Part shown: positions 56,101-64,000 of the stretch, one piece after another
How the letters are laid out: every line of letters begins with the position of its first letter
How positions within the stretch are numbered: the stretch's first letter is position 1
Assembly: GCA_009801085.1 (NCBI GenBank)
Contig: VNWV01000017.1
Coordinates: 1-64,000, forward strand
From: Lasiodiplodia sp. COLG20
Taxonomy: Eukaryota; Ascomycota; Dothideomycetes; Botryosphaeriales; Botryosphaeriaceae
DNA length: 64,000 nucleotides
Direction: 5' to 3'
Translations under genes and position numbers: made by a program
Notes under the pieces: model-generated
Told to the model about the DNA's origin: nothing
What the model saw: the letters and a program-made list of their open reading frames with translations, nothing else
Database searches by the model: none

Positions 56101-57190
56101 TGGATCCAATCCAGCTATGATGGCATTTGGACTTGAGTACGCCGGCCCTCCTTTGTACGTTGCTTCTGCGATAGGTATCACTCGAATCGTTGGGAGATTG
56201 CTTGATGCCGGTGTCAGCGCGAACGAAAAAGTAGGAATTGACGGATTCTCTGAAAACTCGTTTTACAAGAACACTTTGGATCGCCTTGGAGTTAAAAGGC
56301 AGGAGGATACTAGTGCGGGACGTTTAATGTCAATTGAAGGCTCCGGGAACGCCTTGACAGCTGCATGCGATCGTGGACACTACAGCATTGTCCAGATGCT
56401 ACTCGACAGCGGAGCCAAAATCAACGGCGATGAGGGGGATCCATACAGCAAGCCTTTGTATGTTGCTATGCAATCGGAGAACCCAGAAATGGTGAAGCTT
56501 CTGCTTGACAAAGGGGCCGACGTCGGATCACTTTTGTATGTTGCATGCTGCTCGAGCACGCCAGAGATCGTGAAGCTCCTTCTTGATAGAAGAGCCAACT
56601 TGAAGATGACAGATCACTTTGTGGCTGCCATAAACCACGTGCTCCATCAGGCTAGAGTCGTCGTTGATGTGAGTGAAGATGGTTATGCATTTTCCTTCGG
56701 AGGAGCTGCTAATCGAGAGGCTATGGTCAAGATGTTGCTCGAACATGGGGGCGATGTTAACGCAGAAGGAGGAATGTACGGGACTGCTTTGCATGCTGCA
56801 GTTGAAAAGAGCAACTACCGAAGCATCGAACTACTGATTGATGCCGGAGCCGATATTAATATCGGGGCTGGCAAGCGGGGGGCAATATTTGAGGCTGCAT
56901 GCTTCAGTAAGAGCAAGGAAATGTTTCAGCTGCTGCTCGAAGCAGGGGCCATTCTGAACCGTCAATCACCTGGTCGTGTCGGAATACTGCATCGAGCGGC
57001 TTCTAAGCAGCAGCCTCATATTATTCGATATCTCCTAGAAAGTGGAGTGGTCTTGACCGATTTAGATATGTTCACGTCCGAGCAGCGGGAATTTATATTC
57101 TGCGTGGCTCGAGAGTCTTGCAACGAAGTCATCCTTGAGCGGTTAGGAATCAGAAAGAGTTGGGAAGCGAGTATTCACCACGAAGACTAA
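53141..57190 (+). CDS. NLR protein: TM - PNP_UDP phosphorylase-like - NACHT - ankyrin repeats, 1308 aa
   Basis: Exons 53141-54398, 54465-55356 and 55414-57190 total 3927 nt. Residues ~8-32 form a hydrophobic helix (Ala-Thr-Ile-Gly-Val-Ile-Val-Val-Leu), which is unusual before this domain. The nucleoside-phosphorylase-like domain starts near 77 (Asp-Tyr-Ser-Ile-Gly-Ile-Ile-Thr-Ala-Leu). It keeps Gly-Ile-Gly-Gly-Gly-Val-Pro, Glu-Met-Glu-Ala-Ala-Gly and Gly-Ile-Ser-Asp-Tyr-Ala-Asp, so the catalytic site looks intact. A hydrophobic insertion (Ile-Ile-Ser-Phe-Leu-Leu-Ser-Leu-Leu-Leu) sits before Tyr-Gly-Leu-Ile-Ala-Ser-Gly-Asn. NACHT: Walker A His-Gly-Gln-Ser-Gly-Cys-Gly-Lys-Thr near residue 493, Walker B Val-Val-Phe-Asp-Ala-Leu-Asp-Glu and the Ser-Arg sensor. 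From about 970 there are ankyrin repeats (e.g. Met-Val-Lys-Leu-Leu-Leu-Asp-Lys-Gly-Ala-Asp). Such NLRs are sensors of non-self; PNP-like domains act as effectors that destroy nucleotides in related systems. Confidence 0.93.
54659..54698 (+). repeat. Perfect 15-bp inverted repeat spanning the NLR Walker A codons
   Basis: TTGCATGGACAGTCT (54659-54673) is exactly complementary to AGACTGTCCATGCAA (54684-54698) across a 10-nt loop. The hairpin covers the codons for Leu-His-Gly-Gln-Ser-Gly-Cys-Gly-Lys-Thr-Val-His-Ala, i.e. the nucleotide-binding P-loop. Confidence 0.95.
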
Positions 57191-57734
57191 AGTGTCGGAA
57201 ACCATTACCCTTTCAGTAACATGGGCCGAACAAACTACTCCGTGGATGATCTTGGCCTGAAAGCGTCGTCCCCCTCCTCCAATGACTACTGCGCCGAGTG
57301 CACTGCGAACAGTCTCTACATCTCCCAACTGTATTTGGAGAACTTTTCCGGAGATGGCGTTGATGATTGTCAAGTTGGGGTCGTCTGCTACTTTTCCAGC
57401 GGGAGGCGCATCGGAAGAATGGTAGTACATTGCAGTATTATGAAACGTTGGGTCAGATGATAGACACGCATCACCAGTGGTTTTGGGATACAGGGGTTGA
57501 TTAGCCAAGCCAATGCAAAGGTCTATATGGCGGTACTAGCGTTGCTTCTGAATAACGTGATTTGCAGTAGGCATTGCGCAATGATTTCTTCTTTGAAGTC
57601 TAAGGTGATACATGGTGATAGCTCTCACGGCGAGGTCATTCTGGCCTTAGGCCTGGTGACAATGAAGTTGAAAACAATGAAAATAAGCTACATAAATTTT
57701 TTGACCCAACCCTTTTTGATTTCATTTCATTCCA
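57191..57734. other. Convergent spacer between NLR and arylsulfotransferase-like genes
   Basis: 3' flanks of two converging genes. No gene supported. Composition changes sharply to GC-rich on entering the gene at 57735. Confidence 0.5.
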
Positions 57735-59805
57735 TCAATGACCCTCTTCAGACTTTCCCGTCAAACGATCGTGTTCGTTTTCCTCGCCTTCACTTTCCTC
57801 ATCTGTATCCAACACAGCCATCTCCGGGCTTTCCGGCTGCTGCCGCCTTTCTTGGATCTCGCTGAACCCCGGCGTACCCGGATCGCTTCCCTGATCCTGC
57901 ACTCTCTTGTAGCCCTTCGATCTCCCAAAGCACTTCGCATCCAACTTAGGCGTCAACCAGAACAAGAACACAATAAAGAAACCCGCAAAGCCCAGCAGCA
58001 CAGGCGGCAGGACTTGTGCGGTAAGCGAGATCTTCGGCCGCCCCGGCTGCGGGGGATAATGCCTCTTCCCGTCAAACCCAGCATTGAAGACGAACTGATC
58101 CGGATGCTGTGCCTCAACCGCCGGCGGCAGCGGCAGGATATCGCGATTCGACACGTTCTGCGTGATGCAAGCGAGGTCGCCGCAGAACGGACGCAGCTGC
58201 TCGGACGGCACGAAAGTGCTGACAATCGCACTGCGGCGCAGCAGCACGCCGTCCGCATCGATTGCCTCAGCGTACGACCACTGCGTGTAGTTCTCCGCAC
58301 GCAGCCTCGTCTCGAAGCCCGTCTTGTTCGCCGAGCCGACGAGGTTCCACGGGCCGGCAGGCTGGCGCGCAGCGTAGAATTTCCAGCTAGCGACGGTGGT
58401 GGCGCCATTCCAGGAGACGTAGAAGACGGTGTCGTTGGCGCCGTCCTTGGAGTACGTCCACAGCGTGGGCGCGGCGCTGGGCACGCCCGTCCACGCGTGC
58501 TTGCGCGAGCGGTAGACCATGACTTCGGAGCCGTTGCGGCCGACCTGGCCGCGCAGCACGGGCGCGCCGTCCTTGGTGAACTCGGAGAAGAAGGGCACGG
58601 CGCCCCAGCCGACAAAGGCGTTGTCGTTGTCGGGCATGATGGACATGCTGCCCTGCGAGTGCGCGAGCAGCTCGCCGTCGTCGTAGACGTACTCGCCGAA
58701 GAGCTTGGCCGTCTTGGCCGCGTGGTCGAGCACGATGATGAGGCCGCGCGAGTAGGCGTTCGTGGTCGTCATGCCGTCCCACGCGTTGTCGAAGACGGTG
58801 ATGACGCTGTGCGTCGCGTTGTCCGACACCCACCGCGCGTCGTGCTGCGAGGAGAAGTTGAAGTCCTTGGCGTACGGCTCGTTTTCCAGGCCCCGCAGCT
58901 CCCATACGACCTTGCCCGTCTTGCCCGAGATCTTGTAGAGGGTGCTGAAGTGGCGGGCTGAGATCAGGTAGTCGCCGCCCCGGCTCTTGTCGATCGAGTT
59001 GGTGTGGAAGTAGTCCCACGGCTTGTCAGGACTGCTGCCATCGCCGGCGACGAAGTTGCCGTTGAGAGGCAGCGGGCTGTTCTTGGGCGACGTCTCCTCA
59101 TGATCCAGGCTCCGCCACTCGAAGAGCAGTTCCCCAGTCTCGACGCGGACTTCTTGGAAGATGGACTCGATGATCCAACCCATGCCAGAAGATTGGCCGA
59201 ACGGCGACAGGTCGTACTGGCGTGGCGACAGGACGTTGAGAATCGCTCCTCTGCCACCATCGACCAGGTTGAACTCGTGCATGTCCGAGGCAGGCACTGA
59301 TCCAGTTGCCTGGACCGTCTTGACTACGCGATACGACTCATCCAGAATGGCGCCCATGCCACGACCGAAGCCTGGGTTCGTGGTGCCTTGGAAAAAGCAG
59401 AAGAACATGCACAGGTGGTCGCGGCCCTTGTACTGGCAGACATGCGGGTGGTGGACAGTCACAGGGCCGAAGTCAGCAGCGCCGGCCCATACCAGGTCCC
59501 CCGCATTGTCGTATATGTAAGGTCCGCGATCTGGGCCTTCCTCAGAGAGACGCCATGGCGATACAAAGATGTAACCGTCAGACACGGCATCGGGGTCGTA
59601 CACGTCGATGTTAATGTCCGGTGGCTTGATGTCGGGGCGCTGTATAGGTTGCTCGTTAGTTTTCGCAGTGTGGTCTGAGAGAGCGGCGCACACATACCGA
59701 ATAGAAGAAAGAGACCGGGTCTGTCTCGGCCTCGGCAGCCAATACAGCGGCGCCGCAGGCGAGAAGCGTCAGCAGCAGCGTCAGCAGCGAAGTGGTGGCT
59801 GCCAT
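57735..59805 (-). CDS. Arylsulfotransferase (ASST)-like type I membrane protein, 670 aa
   Basis: Exons 59698-59805 and 57735-59639 around a 58-nt intron (GTATGT to ATACAG). Exon 1 encodes a signal peptide (Leu-Leu-Thr-Leu-Leu-Leu-Thr-Leu-Leu-Ala-Cys-Gly). The body has the beta-propeller features of the fungal arylsulfotransferase family: Tyr-Ile-Phe-Val-Ser-Pro-Trp, Asp-Met-His-Glu-Phe-Asn, Phe-His-Thr-Asn-Ser-Ile-Asp, Ser-Ala-Arg-His and Ser-Gln-His-Asp-Ala-Arg. A C-terminal helix (Pro-Pro-Val-Leu-Leu-Gly-Phe-Ala-Gly-Phe-Phe-Ile-Val-Phe) and an acidic cytosolic tail follow. Bacterial ASST moves sulfate between phenols; activity of fungal members is unproven. Strong GC3 bias leaves long open frames on the opposite strand. 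It shares a bidirectional promoter with the siderophore transporter. Confidence 0.9.
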
Positions 59806-60377
59806 ATTTTTTTGGGGCGTGCTGGTCGACTAAGTTCGCACCGCGAATATTTCAAGAAACTCGGGCGTGGCTGGCCGATACCGGGTAGAGAGCCGGTGCG
59901 GAATACATGTTGGAGCGCTGAAGCATTGTTATGGCCGAAAATTGGAGCGCTGATCGCGCGGAGCTGATAATGATTCAGTGCCCGCGCCCGCCCCCGTCAG
60001 CGCCGAGAATACCCTCCACCCCGGCGATTCCTTGCCCCGTGCGACCTCTCGCCCGATGCGCATGCACATCTACACGTAGCATTTGCCGCCTGAGGCGACA
60101 CGCCCTCGAACCACAGAAATTTTCGTTTCGCTTCTGTTCATGCAGGGCGGGATCTTCCGGCTGCAAGAGCGAGTCGCGGCCGCCATCGAACCCATCCTTT
60201 TGTCCCTCGTCCGCCACGCGTGACCGAATTCGCCAGCGCGCCCTCAATTCTGGAATTCGTCCGCTGCGTCGCTACCGCGGTGTCGGGCCCTCAAACTCTG
60301 CAACTCCCTTATTTAGCCATCACCAACCACTGCCTCCCGCCCAGAGTCGATCGCCCATCTTATCAGTTCCATCTACC
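59806..60377. promoter_or_regulatory. Bidirectional promoter with two GATA-type elements
   Basis: 572 bp between divergent genes. Two CTGATAA cores, each one mismatch from the ATCWGATAA consensus known for SreA/SRE/Urbs1 iron-responsive GATA factors: AGCTGATAA at 59962-59970 (plus) and AACTGATAA at 60360-60368 (minus strand), the latter only 9 bp before the siderophore transporter ATG. Functional use is inferred. Confidence 0.5.
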
Positions 60378-62389
60378 ATGGCCTTCAAGAACCCCTTCGC
60401 AAAGAGATCCGAGCCGGACGAGCTGGTGCCCGAGCCCGAGGCCCAGCGTACCGCCAACTCGGACAACATCGAGCCCAAGATCGAGGCCAGCGAGACTGCT
60501 CACGCCGTGCCTTCTGACCACGACAGCGACAAAGATGAGGGTCACCAGTTCCACGGCGTTGCCGAGATGGAGGCCATCACCTCTCACTGGGACAAGAAGA
60601 GCATGTACATCGCCTACGCTTTGTGAGTTGGCCCCCAAACAGCACCCCGGTGCACCCGCTGATTGCCGGAAAAAGCATCTATCTCAACCATTGGGCCATG
60701 TCGATGCTGTCCATGACTTACATCAACCTGACGCCCTACGTGACGAGTGCGTTCGGCAAGCACGGTCTGCTCACGGCGACGACGGTCGTGTCGTCGATCG
60801 TGGGCGGTGTCATCCGTCTGCCCATCGCCAAGGTCATCGACATCTGGGGCCGCGTCGAAGGATTCCTGCTGATGGTGCTGATCATGACCATCGGCCTCAT
60901 CATGATGGCCGTCTGTGACAGCGTGCAGACGTACGCCGCCGCCGCCGTCTTCTACAAGATCGGCTACACGGGCATTGGCTACGTTATCGATGTCTTCATT
61001 GCCGACACGTCCAGCCTGCGCAACCGTGGCCTGATCATGGCCGTCAACTCGACCCCGTACCTGGCCACCGCCTTTGCCGGCCCTGCCGCGGCCGAGAAGT
61101 TCTACTACGGTGCCGGATGGAGGTGGGGATTCGGTTGCTTTTCCATCGTCATCCCCGCCATCTGTCTCCCCATGGCAGGCCTCTTCATGTACATCCGCAA
61201 GCAGGCTCGTCTGAACGGATTTGCCCCGAGGAAGGCTTCTGGCCGCACTCTCTGGGAGTCGACCAAGCACTACTTTGTCGAATTCGATGGTATGAAAAGG
61301 AGCCTGAATTTAGCCTGGAAAAATGAGCTAACACAACATCAGTCATTGGCATGCTGCTCGTCACCGGGGGCTTTTCTCTCATCCTTCTCCCGCTGACCAT
61401 CGCCACTTACCAGGAGAGGAAGTGGGAGTCGGCGTCCGTCATCGCCATGATCGTCGTCGGCGGCATCCTCGTCATTGCTTTCGCCGTTTGGGAGAAGTGG
61501 TTCTCTCCCGTCTCGTTCGTTCCCTTCGAAGTTCTGGTCGACCGCACCGTTCTCCCCGCCTGCCTCGTCTCCTCCTGTCTCTTCGTCGCCTCCAGGTATG
61601 TCTCCCTGTTCCACTTTCGCAATTTTGGCTGAAACTGACACTTCCTCTCACACAGCTGCTGGAGTTCGTACTTCTCCTCCTTCCTGCAGGTGGCCCTGTA
61701 CCAAACCATCGCCCAAGCCGGCTACGTCGGCAGCATCTACAGTCTGGGCTCCTGCGTCTGGGCCTTCGTCACCGGATCGTAAGCCCACCCCGCTCCTCAC
61801 CCCTCCGAACCACAGCTAACAGCCTCACCACAGTGCCATCCGCTACACCAACCACTTCAAGTGGCTCGCCATGGTCGCCGCTCCCCTCGTCGTCTGCGCC
61901 TCGGGCCTCTTCATCAAGTACCGCCAGCCGGGCGAATCCGTCCAATCCATCATCGGCGTGCAAATCTTCATGACCATCGGCGCCGCCACCCTCGTCGTCA
62001 CCGAGCAGATGGCCGTCATGACAGCCGCCAAGCACGCCAACGTCGCCGTGTGCATCGCGCTCCTCTCCCTCTTCACCAGCATCGGGTCGGGCATCGGATC
62101 GGGCGTGTCGGGCGCGCTGTGGACCAACATCTTCCCGCAGAAGCTCGCCGAGGCGCTGCCCGACACGGACGCGAAGACGATTGCCAAGATCTACGGGTCG
62201 CTGGTGGTGCAGCGCAAGTACGCCAAGGGCACGGCCATGCGCGACGGCATCAACTGGGCGTACGGCGTCGCCATGAAGTACCAGAGCATCGCCGCCATGG
62301 CGATTCTGATTCTTACCATTCCGCTCGTCATGTGCTGGAAGGACTACAATGTCAAGGAGACGCGCAGGAACAAGGGTCGCGTGCTCTAG
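60378..62389 (+). CDS. Siderophore-iron MFS transporter, 596 aa
   Basis: Exons 60378-60622, 60676-61289, 61343-61595, 61656-61778 and 61834-62389 add to 1791 nt. A ~75-residue acidic N-terminal tail (Pro-Glu-Pro-Glu; Asp-His-Asp-Ser-Asp-Lys-Asp) precedes 14 predicted helices, as in MirB/Sit1/Arn-type proton symporters of Fe-siderophores. Diagnostic pieces are Pro-Tyr-Val-Thr-Ser-Ala-Phe, Lys-Val-Ile-Asp-Ile-Trp-Gly-Arg, Gly-Tyr-Val-Ile-Asp-Val-Phe-Ile-Ala-Asp, Asn-Arg-Gly-Leu, Gly-Trp-Arg-Trp-Gly and, late, Thr-Asn-Ile-Phe-Pro. The C-terminus contains the typical extracellular Gly-Ser-Leu-Val-Val-Gln-Arg-Lys-Tyr region before the last helix. Probably imports a hydroxamate siderophore; which one is unknown. 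The downstream ABC exporter may be co-regulated. Confidence 0.93.
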
Positions 62390-63465
62390 ATTTGTGGTTG
62401 TGTTCTACAAAAGATACTGTTGTTGCATATATCCCCGGGGGGCGGCGGTTGGCTGGCTTGTTGGGCTGGGTTGGGCTGGTTGATTGATTGATTGATTTGG
62501 TATTTTCTCTGGAGATTAGATTGATTGGTAGATAGTACATAGGGCTGTTTGCTGGATTTGGTAATGGGAGCTTGGCTTTGTTTGGTGGCGAAACTTACGA
62601 GTGCAAAACGCAATTCAGTGAATAACAACATCGTGATCTAAACCTCAAGATCATGCTCGTCGTCAAATGCCAAAATTAGCATCGCCAGATCGAGTAGCCG
62701 TTGGTCATAGATCCACCGCGCCGCATCGTGTTCAGCTACGCGGCATCACCGAAATGCGTCCCAGCAAGCGAAAAGAAACAAACGCATCTCCGGATAGCGG
62801 GACAAGGACAGGGAGTACGCGGCAGCCAAGAAGGAACAGCGGCAGGTCATCGCCGTGCCGAGCTCGCGGGCCACTCCGGGAGCGGCGCAAGGGAGGAAAC
62901 CGAGGGAACGGGAGAGCAAAAGGCACGCACGCACTCTCAAGGAAAAGAAAAGGACCGGGCGAAAAGGCGCCGATGTAGAAATCATCGGGCGCAGTGCCGA
63001 TCGCCGTAGGTCGTTAAAAATTATCTGATCCGTCAATGGTGGCTTGGCGAGCCGAGCCGGGGGTGGCTGTCAGGGGCGTGATTGGGCCGTGCGGCGCTGG
63101 GACCGGGGGCGCGAAAGGATGGATGGCATTTTCATGCGGGGCGCATCATGCATGGCGCAGTTTGTTGGAAGGGCACCTCGGCCAATCTAATCAGATTCTG
63201 ACCCTGGCAGGCCACCTCCACCGCGGAGCGTCATGCTTCTCGGCCTTGTGCGATCTCGGGCGTGGGATGGGGCCCGCTTGACTTTTTACCCGCATTGTTT
63301 ATCGATTGGAGCAAAAACACCAACTCGGTGCTTTTTCGAGCTTCTCTCTCTACTCCCCGTTGAGCGAGCAATACGCCTTGGCGGTAAACAGCAGCGCGCC
63401 ATGGCAGGTTCTACGGCAAGCTCTCTCCCCACCATCTGAATTGTGCCTTTTTGCTGACCATGTAG
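62390..63465. promoter_or_regulatory. Upstream region of the ABC transporter, with a perfect GATA-type site
   Basis: About 1.07 kb. At 63021-63029 TTATCTGAT is the reverse complement of ATCAGATAA, an exact match to the SreA-type consensus ATCWGATAA. A CCAAT box (63180-63184) is followed by TCAGATT seven bases on. The 5' exon of the ABC gene probably lies in the right part (an ATG at 63401 is one candidate), but no splice fits convincingly. Confidence 0.5.
63021..63029 (-). promoter_or_regulatory. Exact ATCAGATAA (SreA-type GATA) site
   Basis: Minus-strand ATCAGATAA, identical to the extended GATA consensus of iron regulators. Roughly one such match would be expected by chance in 64 kb, so its value lies in its position between two putative iron-related transporter genes. 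Confidence 0.45.
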
Positions 63466-64000
63466 TTCCCACAGCCCAGGCAGTCGGTCGCCAGGCGGCT
63501 GGCCTCCAAGGTCGTCAATCCCGCCTTCTTCTCGCTGCTGCTGGACGCGCACCCGGAGCCACTGGACATCGCGCTGCTGGCCGTCGGCAGCCTCGTGGCC
63601 GTGGCGGCGGGCATGCCGTTCCCGCTGCTGTGCATCTACTTCGGCAAGCTGGTCGACGACCTGAATTCCTCAGCGTGCATCGACGAGCCGCCGGCGAACC
63701 TGGAGGAGATGGTGCGGCGCAAGGTCATCATCGTGGCACTGTTTGCGGTCGCCAACTTCGCCACCATCTACGTGTACATGGGGTGCTGGACGCTGTTCGG
63801 CGAGCGCGTGGTGCGGCGGCTGCGCACGCGGTACCTGCGGGCGCTGCTGCGCCAGGAGGCCGCCTACTTCGACACCATGCCCGCCGGCGAGGTGGCGGCG
63901 CGGCTGGACGGCGACCTGCACACGATCCAGCAGGGCGTCTCGGAGAAGGTGGGCATCTACGTCGCGAGCGTGTCCAACTTTATCACCGCGTACGTCGTGG
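63466..64000 (+). CDS. ABC-B (MDR/P-glycoprotein-type) transporter, 5' part, truncated by window end
   Basis: An exon begins after a TGTAG or CCACAG acceptor (63465 or 63474) and stays open to the window edge. It encodes a hydrophilic lead-in, then the first membrane domain: Asp-Ile-Ala-Leu-Leu-Ala-Val-Gly-Ser-Leu-Val-Ala-Val-Ala-Ala-Gly-Met-Pro-Phe-Pro (helix 1). Next are Lys-Val-Ile-Ile-Val-Ala-Leu-Phe-Ala-Val-Ala-Asn (helix 2) and the coupling segment Gly-Glu-Arg-Val-Val-Arg-Arg-Leu-Arg-Thr-Arg-Tyr-Leu-Arg-Ala-Leu-Leu-Arg-Gln-Glu. Phe-Asp-Thr-Met-Pro-Ala-Gly-Glu-Val-Ala-Ala-Arg-Leu-Asp-Gly-Asp is diagnostic of full-size ABCB exporters. Nucleotide-binding domains lie outside the window. A similar ABC/siderophore-transporter pairing is known from iron-acquisition clusters of other fungi. 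Confidence 0.85.

Noticed and set aside
57738..58961. 407-codon plus-strand frame antisense to the arylsulfotransferase-like gene
   Set aside because: Composition is Arg/Ala/Val-rich without domain; it mirrors strong GC3 bias of the real minus-strand gene.
58387..59019. 210-codon minus-strand frame inside the arylsulfotransferase-like gene
   Set aside because: Same-strand shadow in another frame with low-complexity Arg/Gly/Ala content.
60614..61270. 218-codon frame antisense to the siderophore transporter
   Set aside because: His/Asp/Gly-rich shadow of GC-rich coding sequence; no motif.
1..64000. tRNA, rRNA, CRISPR and prokaryote-type ribosome binding sites or operons
   Set aside because: No B-box-like GGTTCRANTCC with paired arms, no rRNA motif, no spaced direct repeats; the eukaryotic gene structure makes operons and RBS irrelevant.

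Overview
The window is nuclear DNA of a filamentous ascomycete (Pezizomycotina). Protein genes on both strands are broken by 48-64 nt introns with GT-AG ends and branch-like CTGAC/CTAAC motifs. The families present (HET-domain proteins, a NACHT/ankyrin NLR, DUF3176, DUF7580, AcuF-type zinc finger, Zn2Cys6 regulators, DHA2 and siderophore MFS transporters) are typical of that group. Genus cannot be decided from the sequence. No rRNA, tRNA, CRISPR array or autonomous transposon was found.

Layout. 0-4.5 kb: sparse; a small minus-strand gene with an odd in-frame TAG, and the first copy of a short inverted-repeat element. 4.5-14.7 kb: an allorecognition/innate-immunity-like island made of a DUF7580 gene interrupted by one stop codon, a divergent AcuF-type C2H2 protein, a DUF7025-type AAA ATPase and a 725-aa HET protein. 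14.7-20.8 kb: an AT-rich gap, an allantoate-permease-type MFS transporter, a small acidic protein gene and a second element copy. 20.8-27.7 kb: aldo-keto reductase, metallo-beta-lactamase hydrolase, Zn2Cys6 regulator and 14-TM MFS exporter, a plausible detoxification or efflux module. 28.3-33.1 kb: an unrecognised Cys-rich protein, two non-autonomous inverted-repeat elements (one with a perfect 9-bp target duplication) and a second HET protein. 34.3-38.0 kb: two secreted beta-helix proteins, one a GH28 exo-acting pectinase with a micro-exon and a GC-AG intron. 39.1-41.2 kb: a kinase-HAD-uracil phosphoribosyltransferase fusion with a frameshift. 41.9-46.2 kb: DUF3176 membrane protein, third element copy, a small membrane protein and a conserved 153-aa protein. 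46.2-53.1 kb: gene-poor, with an HET relic, a short-chain dehydrogenase and an alpha/beta hydrolase. 53.1-57.2 kb: an NLR with TM - PNP_UDP - NACHT - ankyrin architecture. 57.7-64 kb: a GC-rich block with an arylsulfotransferase-like membrane protein, a siderophore MFS transporter and the start of an ABC-B exporter, with GATA-type sites in the intergenic DNA.

Exon boundaries given below were derived by hand; where totals are stated, the joined exons come to whole codons and preserve family motifs across junctions. The most interesting signals are: the TM-anchored NLR, whose P-loop codons form a perfect 15-bp inverted repeat; the clustered HET/DUF7580/AAA/AcuF island; the three-domain pyrimidine-salvage fusion; and three families of miniature inverted-repeat elements.
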